Shown here: in pieces, positions 16,951 to 26,166 of the stretch | Layout: every line of letters begins with the position of its first letter | Numbering within the stretch: position 1 is the stretch's first letter | Assembly: GCA_030835305.1 (NCBI GenBank) | Contig: JAURPJ010000095.1 | Location: 1-64,000 of the forward strand | Length of the DNA: 64,000 nucleotides | From: Verrucomicrobiota bacterium | GTDB lineage: Bacteria; Verrucomicrobiota; Verrucomicrobiia; Verrucomicrobiales; Akkermansiaceae | Direction: 5' to 3' | Translations under genes and position numbers: made by a program | Notes under the pieces: generated by a model | What the model was told of the DNA's origin: nothing | The model's database searches: none | The model's input: the letters and a program-made list of their open reading frames with translations, nothing else

Positions 16951-17868
16951 TTGTCCTTCGCCCACCCCATCGTTCTCATCGCGCTTGCCATTCCGGTCTT
17001 TTTGATCGTGTTTCAATGGATCACGCGAACGCGACCACTACCTCTGCCATTCGACCACCAAAAGATGGCCGACCGCAAATGGCTGGGCGTGATTCTCAAC
17101 CTGGTCAACACCCTGCCACATCTCATCCTGGCAACCCTCATCCTCATCGCCGCCGGACCACGCTCCTTCGAGAGGCCCAAGTCAGAACGCGAACTCACCA
17201 ACATCCTTTTTTGCCTCGATGTCTCCGGTTCCATGGTGGCCAAGTTTGGCGCGGGTGATCGTTATGACGCAGCCATGGAATCACTCAATGAATTCCTCGA
17301 CTACCGCGAGGGTGACGCCTTTTCGCTCATGGTCTTTGGTGGTGACAACCTCCGCTGGGTTCCTCTCACCACCGATGTTTCCGCCTTCCGAAACGCGCCC
17401 AACTTCCTTCATCCCAGCAAACTCCCCCCTTGGTTCAACGGAGGAACCTTCATCGGCAAAGCCCTCAAGCAAGGGCAGAGAGAACTCCTCGCTTCCGAGA
17501 GTGGAGATCGCATGATCATTCTGCTTTCGGACGGCGCCAGCTTCGACCTTTCAAATGGCAACGACGTGAAGATCGCGCGCGAGCTCGAAGAAAACAATAT
17601 CACCGTTTACGCCATTCACATCGGAGGCGGCGCTCCTCCCGCAGAGGTTTCCGTGGTCGCCTCAATCACCGGAGGAGAGACTTTCGCCGCGGGGGATCCC
17701 GATGCCTTGAAGGCCGTGTTCCAAAGAATCGATGAAATGGCCCAAGCTTCCATGGTTCGGCTCACCCCGGACCCCGTCGACAACTTCAAACCTTACGTCA
17801 TCACCGCCCTATCACTGGCCGGGGCCTACCTCCTCACTCTTTTCGGACTTCGCTACACCCCCTGGTAA
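16951..17868 (+). CDS. batA: BatA-like membrane VWA protein
   Basis: 305 residues, started at TTG 16951 because MSFAHPIVLIALAIPVFLIV is the normal BatA first helix and no ATG lies before the second helix. Two N-terminal helices, a VWA domain with complete MIDAS (LDVSGSM, D90-S92-S94, and GGTF and LSDGASF for the further ligands), and a C-terminal helix (YVITALSLAGAYLLTLFGL). The VWA domain would lie in the periplasm or cytoplasm between helices and bind partners via a divalent cation. Its stop TAA overlaps the ATG of batB by one base. Confidence 0.88.
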   Translation: MSFAHPIVLIALAIPVFLIVFQWITRTRPLPLPFDHQKMADRKWLGVILNLVNTLPHLILATLILIAAGPRSFERPKSERELTNILFCLDVSGSMVAKFGAGDRYDAAMESLNEFLDYREGDAFSLMVFGGDNLRWVPLTTDVSAFRNAPNFLHPSKLPPWFNGGTFIGKALKQGQRELLASESGDRMIILLSDGASFDLSNGNDVKIARELEENNITVYAIHIGGGAPPAEVSVVASITGGETFAAGDPDALKAVFQRIDEMAQASMVRLTPDPVDNFKPYVITALSLAGAYLLTLFGLRYTPW

Positions 17869-18875
17869 TGTTTGTTCCCATTCTCGTTGCAGCTACCACC
17901 GCTATCCTCGCGACCGGCGCGGAAGTCCTTCATTCCCTTCGAATCAGAAAGGTTCGTCACCTCGCCTTTGGACCGACCGGAAGCTTCTCAGCAATCACTT
18001 TCCTGGCTCCCATTTTAAAAATCTTGTTCCTTGGCGGCCTCGCATGGGCACTCACCACGCTTTACTTGCTCGAACCAAAAGCGCACCGCTCCGAGATCAA
18101 AGAAGTAGAAGCCAAGGAACGCCGACACCTTCTTCTGGTGCTCGATGTCTCCCCCTCGATGAAGTTGAAGGACTCCGGTGAAGACTCCGGCCTGACCCGA
18201 ACCCAACGTGCCTCCAAGCTCGTCCAATCGCTGCTCAAAAGAACCACCGACGACAAACTTCATATCACCATGGTAGCGGTCTACAATGGTGCAAAACCAG
18301 TGGTGGAGGAAAGCCGGGATCTCGAAGTCATCCTCAACTTCCTCGATGGCATGGACATGTCCTCAGTCTTCCCGGTGGGCAAAACCCGCCTCTTCGATGG
18401 GCTCGAGGAAGCTGCCAAGATTGCACGCGACTGGCCCGCGAATTCCGCCACTCTCCTCCTGGTCAGCGATGGCGACACCGTTCCCGCCACCGGAATGCCC
18501 AAGATGCCCTCCTCCATCGGAGGCGTCCTCGTTATGGGAGTCGGGAACCCGACCAAAGGCTCCATGATCGATGGTCGGCAATCGCGGCAAGACGTGGGAG
18601 CCCTCCAGCAAATCGCTTCTCGTCTCGGCGGACAGTATCATGATGGCAACATGCGGCACGTCCCCAGCTCCGTTCTCAGTGATTTGGGCTCGTTAAAGAC
18701 CGACGACAAGGGGCTCAAGCTCACTCTCCGCGAATACGCTCTCATTACCGGAGTGACCTCCGCGCTCGGACTGGCGTTGATTTCCGTCTTGCTCTACTTC
18801 TTTGCGAGCCCGTTCAAACCAGGCCAATCGCAGCGAGACCAAGCTCCGGATCACTCGGGAAACTTCACCTTCTGA
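17868..18875 (+). CDS. batB: BatB-like membrane VWA protein
   Basis: 335 residues; N-terminal helices (VPILVAATTAILATGAEVL; FLAPILKILFLGGLAWALTT), VWA domain with MIDAS VLDVSPSMKL (D93, S95, S97), SDGDTVPATGMP where the third ligand loop is, and a C-terminal helix (GVTSALGLALISVLLYFFA). It is the last gene of the moxR cluster; the usual TPR (BatC) and BatD genes do not follow. The 3' end overlaps the convergent esterase-like gene by 25 bases, so no space remains for a separate terminator. A TPR gene and a very large exported protein 16 kb away may be the missing partners (inference). Confidence 0.85.
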   Translation: MFVPILVAATTAILATGAEVLHSLRIRKVRHLAFGPTGSFSAITFLAPILKILFLGGLAWALTTLYLLEPKAHRSEIKEVEAKERRHLLLVLDVSPSMKLKDSGEDSGLTRTQRASKLVQSLLKRTTDDKLHITMVAVYNGAKPVVEESRDLEVILNFLDGMDMSSVFPVGKTRLFDGLEEAAKIARDWPANSATLLLVSDGDTVPATGMPKMPSSIGGVLVMGVGNPTKGSMIDGRQSRQDVGALQQIASRLGGQYHDGNMRHVPSSVLSDLGSLKTDDKGLKLTLREYALITGVTSALGLALISVLLYFFASPFKPGQSQRDQAPDHSGNFTF

Positions 18876-19987
18876 TTCGGCTTTAACAATCCCTCGGGAG
18901 CCGGGTGATCATCATCAAAAACAAAGAGGGTCTTCGGATCAATCAACTCCACTTTTGACTCGTCCGCACGCTTCCGGTCCAGGTTAAAATGCTCCGCGAC
19001 AAAGTTGTAAAGAGCCATCCTCTTCGACTTCCCATAGTCATGCTTTTCCTCCGGCAGGTGAACATTCCGAACCTTTTCCCCGGCCCCATACAATTCGTAA
19101 ATCTTCCGAAGAAAGGGATACTCCAGAGCCGGAGTATGTTTTGTCCAGTCGTCGCCATTTGAGACCAATAACTGGGGTCTTGGTGCAAACAATGCCGCAA
19201 TCTCGGCATTGTTTGTCACGTGGCTTTCCCGAACATGAATGGGCAGGCCGCTCTCACACCGGCACCCACCAAAGAAGTGACAAGACACCATGACGCAGGG
19301 AGCCGAAAGAGTGATCCGATTGTCCAGAGCCGCGAGGAGAAACGACTGCGTCCCGCCACCCGAAGCTCCGGTAACCCCAACTCTGTTCGGGTCGGCTCCC
19401 GGCAATCCTAACACATAATCCAGCGCCCTGATCGAATTCCACGTCTGCAGCGCCATCACCTGGGGATCCCAACGGTGCTCCCATCCCATTCGTTTGGAAT
19501 CGCCATATCCCACCATTTCATAGGCGAAGACCCCGCATCCCATCCGGGCCAAAGCACCACAGCGAAACTGCATCTCATCGCGATGCCTCCCGTGTTTGTG
19601 CAGATCCTCCTGCGACCAATGTCCGTGTGGACAAAGAAAGACCGGTATCTTCCCACCAGAACTTTTAGGCAGATAAAGATTCCCACACAAAAAGTAACCC
19701 GGGATCGTTTCAATTCCAACATTCTCGACCGTGTACTCGTCCCGCTCGACTTTCGAATGCCGGACAATCCGCATCTTCGTTTTCTTCGGCCAGGTCTTGA
19801 AACCCAATCCCTCCCGAACCCCCTTTTTCACCAAATCGCGCCGACCTTCCCAGCCCTCGCGATCCTTGGCCTCTTTAAGGATCACTGCCAATTCCTTTCG
19901 CCCCTCTTCCGCAGTCCGAAACTGCCCCACGCGGAGCCCTCCCCACAACAAACCGACCAAACAAAAAGCAATTCCCAAGAGTTTCAT
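18851..19987 (-). CDS. Secreted alpha/beta hydrolase, acetyl-xylan-esterase-like
   Basis: 378 residues from ATG 19987 (MKLLGIAFCLVGLLWG, signal peptide or anchor); the 77 extra residues in the ORF track are intergenic. The core shows PVFLCPHGHW (oxyanion region), nucleophile elbow GVTGASGGGTQSF (Ser in GASGG), LLVSNGDDWTKHTP carrying the probable acidic residue, and EKHDYGKSKR with the catalytic His. This is the large-esterase/dienelactone-hydrolase-like layout common among verrucomicrobial and planctomycete carbohydrate-esterase relatives. The substrate is unknown; ester removal from polysaccharides is a reasonable guess. It converges with batB. Confidence 0.82.
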   Translation of the reverse strand: MKLLGIAFCLVGLLWGGLRVGQFRTAEEGRKELAVILKEAKDREGWEGRRDLVKKGVREGLGFKTWPKKTKMRIVRHSKVERDEYTVENVGIETIPGYFLCGNLYLPKSSGGKIPVFLCPHGHWSQEDLHKHGRHRDEMQFRCGALARMGCGVFAYEMVGYGDSKRMGWEHRWDPQVMALQTWNSIRALDYVLGLPGADPNRVGVTGASGGGTQSFLLAALDNRITLSAPCVMVSCHFFGGCRCESGLPIHVRESHVTNNAEIAALFAPRPQLLVSNGDDWTKHTPALEYPFLRKIYELYGAGEKVRNVHLPEEKHDYGKSKRMALYNFVAEHFNLDRKRADESKVELIDPKTLFVFDDDHPAPEGLLKPNQKVKFPE

Positions 19988-20224
19988 ACTCCGCACGCTA
20001 GCAACTCCCTCAGCCCAGATCGATCGGATTTTCCATCGATCCCATTGAAGCGGACAAGGCGATTCAAATCGGTGTCCGGAAAGCCCAACGAACCGTATAT
20101 GACAAGATCGATCAACACCGCCAACCTCAGGTTTTTCCTTGCGGCAACAGAGAGGAATCGCTTCGCTCTTTGCCCGAATTGATCTCTTACCAGGATCATA
20201 AACACACAAAGCCACCATCCTGAC

Positions 20225-22513
20225 ATGAACAAAAAAATTTTAAACCAACTCTTCATCACCCTCGCTGCCGCCACGCAGATGAGTTCGGCCCAAATTTCCT
20301 ACGTGCAAATCACAAGCGATACCGATTCCGGAATCAGCTCCGACATGACATTCACTCATGCCATCGATTTCGGCACGAGCGGGGTCGCCACCGTCAACGG
20401 CGTGCTTTTCGCCAATGATGTCAATCAGACTGCTGATGGCCGCGCCAATTCCGGCTCCCGCACCTATTCCCCCAATAATCCCCACCCCGGAAACACCCCG
20501 CCAGCCGTGTCTGGCAACATCGCCAGCGTCTTTCAAGATATGCGTTACAACGGCCCCGACCTTGGCTCTGTGGAACTCACCGGTCTTACCCCGGGCGAGT
20601 TTTATGAACTCCGTCTCTATGAGCGCGCTTGGGACGCCAATGCCATTCGCACCTTTTCCCTCGACTTCGATATCGGAGCCAATGGATCGATTGAAGCCTC
20701 CACTCCCGAGATCAACCAAAACAACCCAACCCTTCCCACACCGGGGTTCGCGGCCAATGTATCCTACGCCCTCGTTTACAAATATCAGGCCGATGACAGT
20801 GGCTCACTCCGGATCATTGTCGACCTCGCCGATGGAAGCACCGGCACCTACCATCTTTATGGCCTCACCAATGCGATCGATCCGGATGGCTCGGCCACTT
20901 ATCTCGTTTCTCTGGACAACAACATCTTTAGCACAGGCGGAGCTCAAGGCACCCTCGTCGGCAGTCTCGCCGGGAGTCTCGAAGGAAACCCCGACCCGTC
21001 CACCTTCACCCTCGTGGCAGGCAACGGCGACACCGATAACGGAAAGTTCCAGATCAATGGCGACCGCCTTGAAATCGGTAACTTCGACTTCAGCGGAGCA
21101 GAGTTCACCGATGGCCAGCAATTTTCAATCCGGATTCAGGGCGTTGGAAGCAGCACCACCGAACGCGTCCTCCTCCTGACCCTTCTCCGTGACGATGACA
21201 ACGACAGACTCAATGACGACTGGGAACTCCAATGGGCCACCGACCTCACAATCCTCTCCGGAGAAACCGGCGAAGAAGACCTCGATCAAGACGGCCTCAC
21301 CAACCTCGAAGAATTTAGAATCAGCCGTGGGAACTTTGGCAGTGGAGTGCCCGCCTACCCAAACATCGATCCCACTGATGACGATAGTGATGACGATACC
21401 CTGAGCGACGATGAAGAGATCAATCCTGTCGCTCCCCGCCTTCAGACCAACCCCACCGCCGAAGACACCGATGGCGATGAATTGAGCGATCTCGTTGAAT
21501 CAAATAGCGGCACCTTTACCGACGGGACCGACACCGGAACAGATCCAACCCTTTGCGACACGGACGGAGACTACTCCATCGATAGCTGGGAGGTCACCCA
21601 CAACTCCGACCCGGTTGACGTTAATTCCTATCCCAATCCCGTGGGCCCGGTTGCCATTGCCCCCATGACCGACGATGCCAGCACCGGACTGGATCCAGCC
21701 AAGACTTACACCCACCTTGTCAGCGGCGGTCAGCCAGCCACCGTCAATGGGGTCACTTTCGAGACGCTGAGCCCCACCATCTCACCTGCGAATGTCATCT
21801 GGGATTCCATGGGACGCTCCATGAATCAGGTCATCGCCAACAATGGTGACTGGGATCCAGTCGCGGCGGGCGTGAGTGCTAACGTGGAAACCCTTTTGGG
21901 TTCCTTCACCTATTCCGGAAATGGCCCCAATCCCGGGGACAGCCAGCGGTTCACCCTCACCGGCCTGTCGCCCGGAGCTTCCTATGACCTCCGAATTTAC
22001 AGTCGCCAATGGGACACCGAAGGCTCGGGCCGCCCCAGCGACCTTGTCTTCACCAACGGCGACGAAACGGTTCGCCCCTTCGGTTTCCTGCCGCTGGATC
22101 GCCCGGGCATCCTTACCCGCTCGGGAATTCAGACCGACGCCTACTACCTCACTTACCAGTACACCGCACAAACCACCGAACTCATCGTTGATGCGACTGT
22201 TCCCCTGTGCGCGCCTCCCAATAGCGGAAGCTTCCACATGTACGCTCTGAGCAACGAAATCGCCTCCGGTGCTCCGCTCGGACAAATCCTGATCACCAAC
22301 CAGGTTCTCTTGAGCGATGGCCGCTTTGCCATCGCGTTTCAGGGCAAACCACAAACGACTTATCAAGTGACCAAATCAGCAAACCTCGCCGGCGACTTTC
22401 TCCCACTTGATCCTCCTCTTTCCGCCACCACCGACATCAACGGCGAGGGACAGGCTGTCATCTCTGCGGGCGAAACAAGCGAACGTAAAGAGTTCTACCG
22501 AATCGAGGAATGA
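20225..22513 (+). CDS. Secreted TSP3-repeat protein with duplicated beta domains
   Basis: 762 residues: signal peptide (KILNQLFITLAAATQMSSAQ), an N-terminal beta domain (about 25-215) with the hallmark ATVNGVLF...LTGLTPGEFYELRLYERAWD and YHLYGLTN, a cadherin-like segment (TLVAGNGDTDNGKFQINGD), an Asp-rich calcium-binding thrombospondin type 3 stretch (about 322-458, with DLDQDGLTNLEEF, DDTLSDDEEINP, EDTDGDELSDLVE), and a second copy of the N-terminal domain (YTHLVSGGQPATVNGVTF to GSFHMYALSN). It ends with a short segment (FLPLDPPLSATTDINGEG) shared almost identically with the 780-residue protein downstream. It is probably cell-surface or matrix, stabilised by Ca2+. No PEP-CTERM anchor is visible. 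Confidence 0.8.
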   Translation: MNKKILNQLFITLAAATQMSSAQISYVQITSDTDSGISSDMTFTHAIDFGTSGVATVNGVLFANDVNQTADGRANSGSRTYSPNNPHPGNTPPAVSGNIASVFQDMRYNGPDLGSVELTGLTPGEFYELRLYERAWDANAIRTFSLDFDIGANGSIEASTPEINQNNPTLPTPGFAANVSYALVYKYQADDSGSLRIIVDLADGSTGTYHLYGLTNAIDPDGSATYLVSLDNNIFSTGGAQGTLVGSLAGSLEGNPDPSTFTLVAGNGDTDNGKFQINGDRLEIGNFDFSGAEFTDGQQFSIRIQGVGSSTTERVLLLTLLRDDDNDRLNDDWELQWATDLTILSGETGEEDLDQDGLTNLEEFRISRGNFGSGVPAYPNIDPTDDDSDDDTLSDDEEINPVAPRLQTNPTAEDTDGDELSDLVESNSGTFTDGTDTGTDPTLCDTDGDYSIDSWEVTHNSDPVDVNSYPNPVGPVAIAPMTDDASTGLDPAKTYTHLVSGGQPATVNGVTFETLSPTISPANVIWDSMGRSMNQVIANNGDWDPVAAGVSANVETLLGSFTYSGNGPNPGDSQRFTLTGLSPGASYDLRIYSRQWDTEGSGRPSDLVFTNGDETVRPFGFLPLDRPGILTRSGIQTDAYYLTYQYTAQTTELIVDATVPLCAPPNSGSFHMYALSNEIASGAPLGQILITNQVLLSDGRFAIAFQGKPQTTYQVTKSANLAGDFLPLDPPLSATTDINGEGQAVISAGETSERKEFYRIEE
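22406..22455 (+). repeat. 50-bp exact repeat, copy 1 (inside the 762-residue gene)
   Basis: The 50 bases starting CTTGATCCTCCTCTTTCC are identical to 25978-26027 in the related gene downstream, encoding LDPPLSATTDINGEGQ, while flanking codons differ at synonymous sites. This points to recent gene conversion or recombination between the two paralogues. Confidence 0.9.
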
Positions 22514-22878
22514 TAGACTGATCTGAAACCTGCTTTGCATTCATAGAACGGGCAATCCAGGAACCTAAAAGCTGCCACGGGGACCAGCTTTACAGTCTGC
22601 CAAGCTCAGTGAGATTCGAGCAAAACGTTTCAGAAATTGAGATGAATCCGTGCTAACTGACCTGCAGGAGCTTGTGGCCTGGCAAATCGGTACACGGAGC
22701 TGGAAGCCGAATCCACCCTCCTTGCCTCTCGCCCAATCCCTGCCCCAAGGTGGCTTCAGGCCCCTCTCTCCAGAAGCGTATTTCCCCGGCCGCAAGCCTG
22801 GACTTTTCCCTTGCCAAACAACGGTTTTGTATGTTTTCAATTACAGGCTGATCCGTAGTAAGCCAAATAAGTTTCTTC
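22514..22878. other. 365-base intergenic stretch
   Basis: No gene is convincing. A 78-codon ORF (22650-22886) has unremarkable composition (PNPPSLPLAQSLPQGGFRPL) and runs into the next gene's start. A 7-bp inverted repeat AAAGCTG/CAGCTTT at about 22567-22590 lacks a T tract. The region should contain the promoter for the PEP-CTERM gene. Confidence 0.4.
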
Positions 22879-23697
22879 ATGAATAAAAACTCGATTCTGA
22901 CCGCCGGGTTCGCCCTTTCCTCTTCAATCGTTTCAGGAACGGTCCTGTTTCAGGACAATTTCGATGCACCGGATATCAACAACCTGGATCAGTCCGATCA
23001 AACCAGCCGCCGATCCGGCCTTGTTCCGGGGATTCAAGTTCGCTCTTCCCGGATCCAGCATGGAATCATCTCAAACCAGCTGAACTTCCTCGACAACCGA
23101 ACCGGTCGGATTCGTTTCCATGATGATTCCGACAATGATACTGGGACGGCCGGCATCTGGTACGACTGGGCCTCGGGCATTACCGGATCCACCATTCTCG
23201 GAACTCAAAATCTCCGCATCGCGTTCGACTGGAACGTTACCGACAACTCAACAAACAACTGGGTCTCCGTCAATTTAGGTATCAGCGGGCCGGGAGTTCC
23301 GGAACCCGGTTTCCGGGTGAACCATCCGGAAACTGACATCGGAATGCTCCTGCGCTTCAACGGCGACACCCAGCTTTTCGACAACGGCGCCGACTTGACC
23401 GCACAAGGTTCTTTTTCTCCAACCATCGGCACCCGCCGGGTCACCTTCGACTACACGCTCGATTCCTTTGCAGACGGAACAAATGTCGGCCTGATCGCGA
23501 ACGTCGATGGCACCGAGGTCTACAATGGAAACCCCTTCACACTGGATAACAATGGCGGCGAGCTTTATTTCGAAATCGGCACCTTGCAGAACACCTTGCT
23601 CGATAATGTGACAATCTCATCCATCCCCGAGCCTTCGGTTGCGCTCATGTCATTGCTAGGCCTTGCGGGTCTTGTCCAGCGCCGTCGTTCAAAGTGA
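22879..23697 (+). CDS. PEP-CTERM surface protein
   Basis: 272 residues. A signal peptide (about 1-21) precedes a single beta-sandwich domain (FDAPDINNLDQSDQTSRRSG to YFEIGTLQNTLLDNVTISSI) and ends in a classical PEP-CTERM tripartite sorting signal: IPEPS, a hydrophobic helix (VALMSLLGLAGLV) and the basic cluster QRRRSK. Such proteins are cleaved and anchored by exosortase, whose gene is not in the window. The beta domain is nearly the same as the N-terminal domain of the next gene, showing tandem duplication. The downstream ORF starts directly at the stop, but its real start is 45 bases further. Confidence 0.9.
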   Translation: MNKNSILTAGFALSSSIVSGTVLFQDNFDAPDINNLDQSDQTSRRSGLVPGIQVRSSRIQHGIISNQLNFLDNRTGRIRFHDDSDNDTGTAGIWYDWASGITGSTILGTQNLRIAFDWNVTDNSTNNWVSVNLGISGPGVPEPGFRVNHPETDIGMLLRFNGDTQLFDNGADLTAQGSFSPTIGTRRVTFDYTLDSFADGTNVGLIANVDGTEVYNGNPFTLDNNGGELYFEIGTLQNTLLDNVTISSIPEPSVALMSLLGLAGLVQRRRSK

Positions 23698-23742
23698 ATG
23701 GTCGCTGCCCTTTACTGCCTCCCCCAAAGCAAACACACCAGT

Positions 23743-26085
23743 ATGAAAACCGCTCTCGGAATTCTGTTGGGCTGCTCATGCCTCGTCGAAGCCCAGACCA
23801 CCCTCTTGCAAGACACCTTCGATGCACCAGACACCGGGAATCTCGACCAATCGGACCAAACCGGTCGTCGTAGCGGGGTGGCTTCCGATATCCAGATCCG
23901 CTCGTCACGGATCCAGCATGGCATTGCTGGAAACCAGCTCAACTTTCTGAATAACAGGACAGGTAGAATTCGTTTCCACCAGGATTCCGACAATGACACC
24001 ACAACTGCTGGAGTCTGGCACAATTGGGCTTCCCCTTCCACGGGCCCGCTCATTCTTTCCAATGGTGGGATTCGCATCGAATTCGACTGGATCGCAGGAA
24101 ACAGCGACTCCAACAACTGGGTCTCGGTCAATATGGGTATCAGTGGACCAGGGACGGGTGAACCGGGCTTCCGGGTGAATGAGCCTGAAACTGATGTTGG
24201 TTTGCTTTTTCGCTTCAACGGCGGAACCCAGGTCTTCGACAATGGCACTGGGCTTGGGGCGCAGGGTTCATTCACTCCAACGATCGGAACACGCCATGTC
24301 GTAGTTGATTTCACCTTCAATACCTTTGATGATGGTGGCAATATTAACGTCGTGGCCACCGTCGATGGCACGGAAGTCTACAACGGAACCGGATTCACCT
24401 GGGACAATAATCTGGGGGAAGTCTATTTCGAAATCGGGACCCTTGAGAGCACCCTTCTGGACAATGTAGCAATCTCAACTATCACGCAGAACGACTATCG
24501 ATTTGAGCTCAGCGGAAATTCCTTTGCCTCCGGAGCACCGCAGGGAAGCATCATCGGAGACCTTTCCGCGACCTTTCAGGAAAACCCCGACACCTCAACC
24601 TTTGCCTTGATTGCCGGAGATGGGGACACTGACAATGATAAATTCCAAATCACCGGCGGTCGCCTCGAGATCGGGAATTTTGATTTCACCGGAGGAAATT
24701 CCGTGGAGGGCCAACTATACTCCATACGCGTCCAAGGCACCGGGACTGAATCTTTGGAACGAATTCTCACCCTAAGTCTCAACAAGGACGACGACCTAGA
24801 CAATCTTACGGATGACTGGGAACAACGCTGGTCTGGAAATCTCACCGATCTCTCCGCCGTCACCGGCAACGAGGACTTCGACTCCGACGGGCTCAGCGAT
24901 GCCGAAGAACTGGAAGCCAGCCTGCTGTATCCCGACATCGATCCCACCGAAGGCGACACCGATAACGACAACCTGAGCGACAACGAGGAAATCAATCCCA
25001 CCGGAAGCCGCCCGACGACCGACCCGACCAACGCCGATACCGACCTCGATGGGCTCAGCGACGAAGTCGAAACCAACACCGGAACCTTAGTCGACATGAA
25101 CGACACAGGCACCGACCCCACTCTCTGCGATACTGATGGCGATTATGCCATCGACAGCTGGGAAATCACCTACAGCTTCAGCCCGTTTGATGCCAACGAC
25201 CTCCCCGGACCCGTGGGATCGGTCGCCATTGTCCCTATCACCGATGCCGCCAGCAGTGGGATCGATTCCTCGAAAACCTACACTCATCTCGTGAGCGGAG
25301 GGCAAACTGCCACCGTCAATGGAGTTTCTTTTAACCCGCTAGACCCTAACATCCAGCCGGCCAATTTTCTGTGGGATACCAATGGAACCAGCTTCAACGC
25401 CATCACCAATAATCCAGGTGACTGGCTTCCATTCGAAGCTGGAGCCGATGCTGAGATTGAAGCCCTACTCAATTCCTTCACCTACTCCGGCACTGGAGCC
25501 GCCCCCGGTAACAGCCAGACCTTTACACTGTCCGGATTAACACCAGGCACCACCTATGATCTCAGGATCTACAGCCGCCTCTGGGACACGGAAGGAGCCG
25601 GGCGCCCTATCGACGTCATCTTCACCAACGGCTCGGAAATCGTTCAGCCATTTAGCTCCATGCCACTTGATCGTCCTGGCATTTTGACCGGCTCTGGAAA
25701 TCTCCATGATGCCTACTACCTGACATACCAATACACCGTCCAGGGGACCGAAATTGTCATCGCCGCAAACACCCAACCTTGCGGCCCTGCAGTCAGCGGT
25801 AGCTTCCACATGTATGCACTCAGTAATGAAGTAGCGACCGGAGTCCCTCCCGGCCAGATTCTCATCGCTAACCAAATCCTCCTTGAAGACGGACGGTTCG
25901 CCATCGGATTTCAAGGCAGGCCCCAGACAACATATCAGGTGACCAAATCGCCCAACCTGATCGGCAATTTCCTCCCGCTTGATCCTCCTCTTTCCGCCAC
26001 CACCGACATCAACGGCGAGGGACAGGCCATTATTCCAGCCTTCGAGACCAGTGACCTGAAGGAATTTTACCGCATCGAGGAGTAA
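23743..26085 (+). CDS. Secreted mosaic TSP3-repeat protein, paralogue of both neighbours
   Basis: 780 residues from ATG 23743 (MKTALGILLGCSCLVEAQ, signal peptide). The N-terminal 240 residues match the upstream PEP-CTERM protein (RSSRIQHGIAGNQLNFLNN against RSSRIQHGIISNQLNFLDN). The rest matches the 762-residue protein: cadherin-like segment (LIAGDGDTDNDKFQITG), TSP3 stretch (about 347-472; EDFDSDGLSDAEELE, GDTDNDNLSDNEEINP), and a C-terminal beta domain (YTHLVSGGQTATVNGVSF to GSFHMYALSN). It is thus a mosaic of the two neighbours. No PEP-CTERM tail. A Ca2+-binding surface or matrix role is likely. Confidence 0.8.
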   Translation: MKTALGILLGCSCLVEAQTTLLQDTFDAPDTGNLDQSDQTGRRSGVASDIQIRSSRIQHGIAGNQLNFLNNRTGRIRFHQDSDNDTTTAGVWHNWASPSTGPLILSNGGIRIEFDWIAGNSDSNNWVSVNMGISGPGTGEPGFRVNEPETDVGLLFRFNGGTQVFDNGTGLGAQGSFTPTIGTRHVVVDFTFNTFDDGGNINVVATVDGTEVYNGTGFTWDNNLGEVYFEIGTLESTLLDNVAISTITQNDYRFELSGNSFASGAPQGSIIGDLSATFQENPDTSTFALIAGDGDTDNDKFQITGGRLEIGNFDFTGGNSVEGQLYSIRVQGTGTESLERILTLSLNKDDDLDNLTDDWEQRWSGNLTDLSAVTGNEDFDSDGLSDAEELEASLLYPDIDPTEGDTDNDNLSDNEEINPTGSRPTTDPTNADTDLDGLSDEVETNTGTLVDMNDTGTDPTLCDTDGDYAIDSWEITYSFSPFDANDLPGPVGSVAIVPITDAASSGIDSSKTYTHLVSGGQTATVNGVSFNPLDPNIQPANFLWDTNGTSFNAITNNPGDWLPFEAGADAEIEALLNSFTYSGTGAAPGNSQTFTLSGLTPGTTYDLRIYSRLWDTEGAGRPIDVIFTNGSEIVQPFSSMPLDRPGILTGSGNLHDAYYLTYQYTVQGTEIVIAANTQPCGPAVSGSFHMYALSNEVATGVPPGQILIANQILLEDGRFAIGFQGRPQTTYQVTKSPNLIGNFLPLDPPLSATTDINGEGQAIIPAFETSDLKEFYRIEE
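25978..26027 (+). repeat. 50-bp exact repeat, copy 2 (inside the 780-residue gene)
   Basis: Identical to 22406-22455 over 50 bases, in the same reading frame and at the same relative place near the 3' end of the gene. Confidence 0.9.
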
Positions 26086-26120
26086 TCACCTTCGAAACGA
26101 TTTCCCTTCTTTACGAATCA

Positions 26121-26150
26121 CGGGCGGCCCTCAGACTGGGGGGTCGTCCG
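26121..26150 (+). terminator. Terminator-like hairpin between surface-protein genes
   Basis: CGGGCGGCCC pairs with GGGTCGTCCG (10 bp, with G-T pairs) around a loop TCAGACTGGG; followed by CTTCCTTTCC, a weak pyrimidine tail. It lies 35 bases after the 780-residue gene and 16 bases before the CotH gene. Confidence 0.55.
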
Positions 26151-26166
26151 CTTCCTTTCCACACGT

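Noticed and set aside
22650-22886. 78-codon ORF before the PEP-CTERM gene
   Set aside because: Low-information Pro/Leu-rich translation, overlaps the next gene's start and lacks a ribosome binding site.
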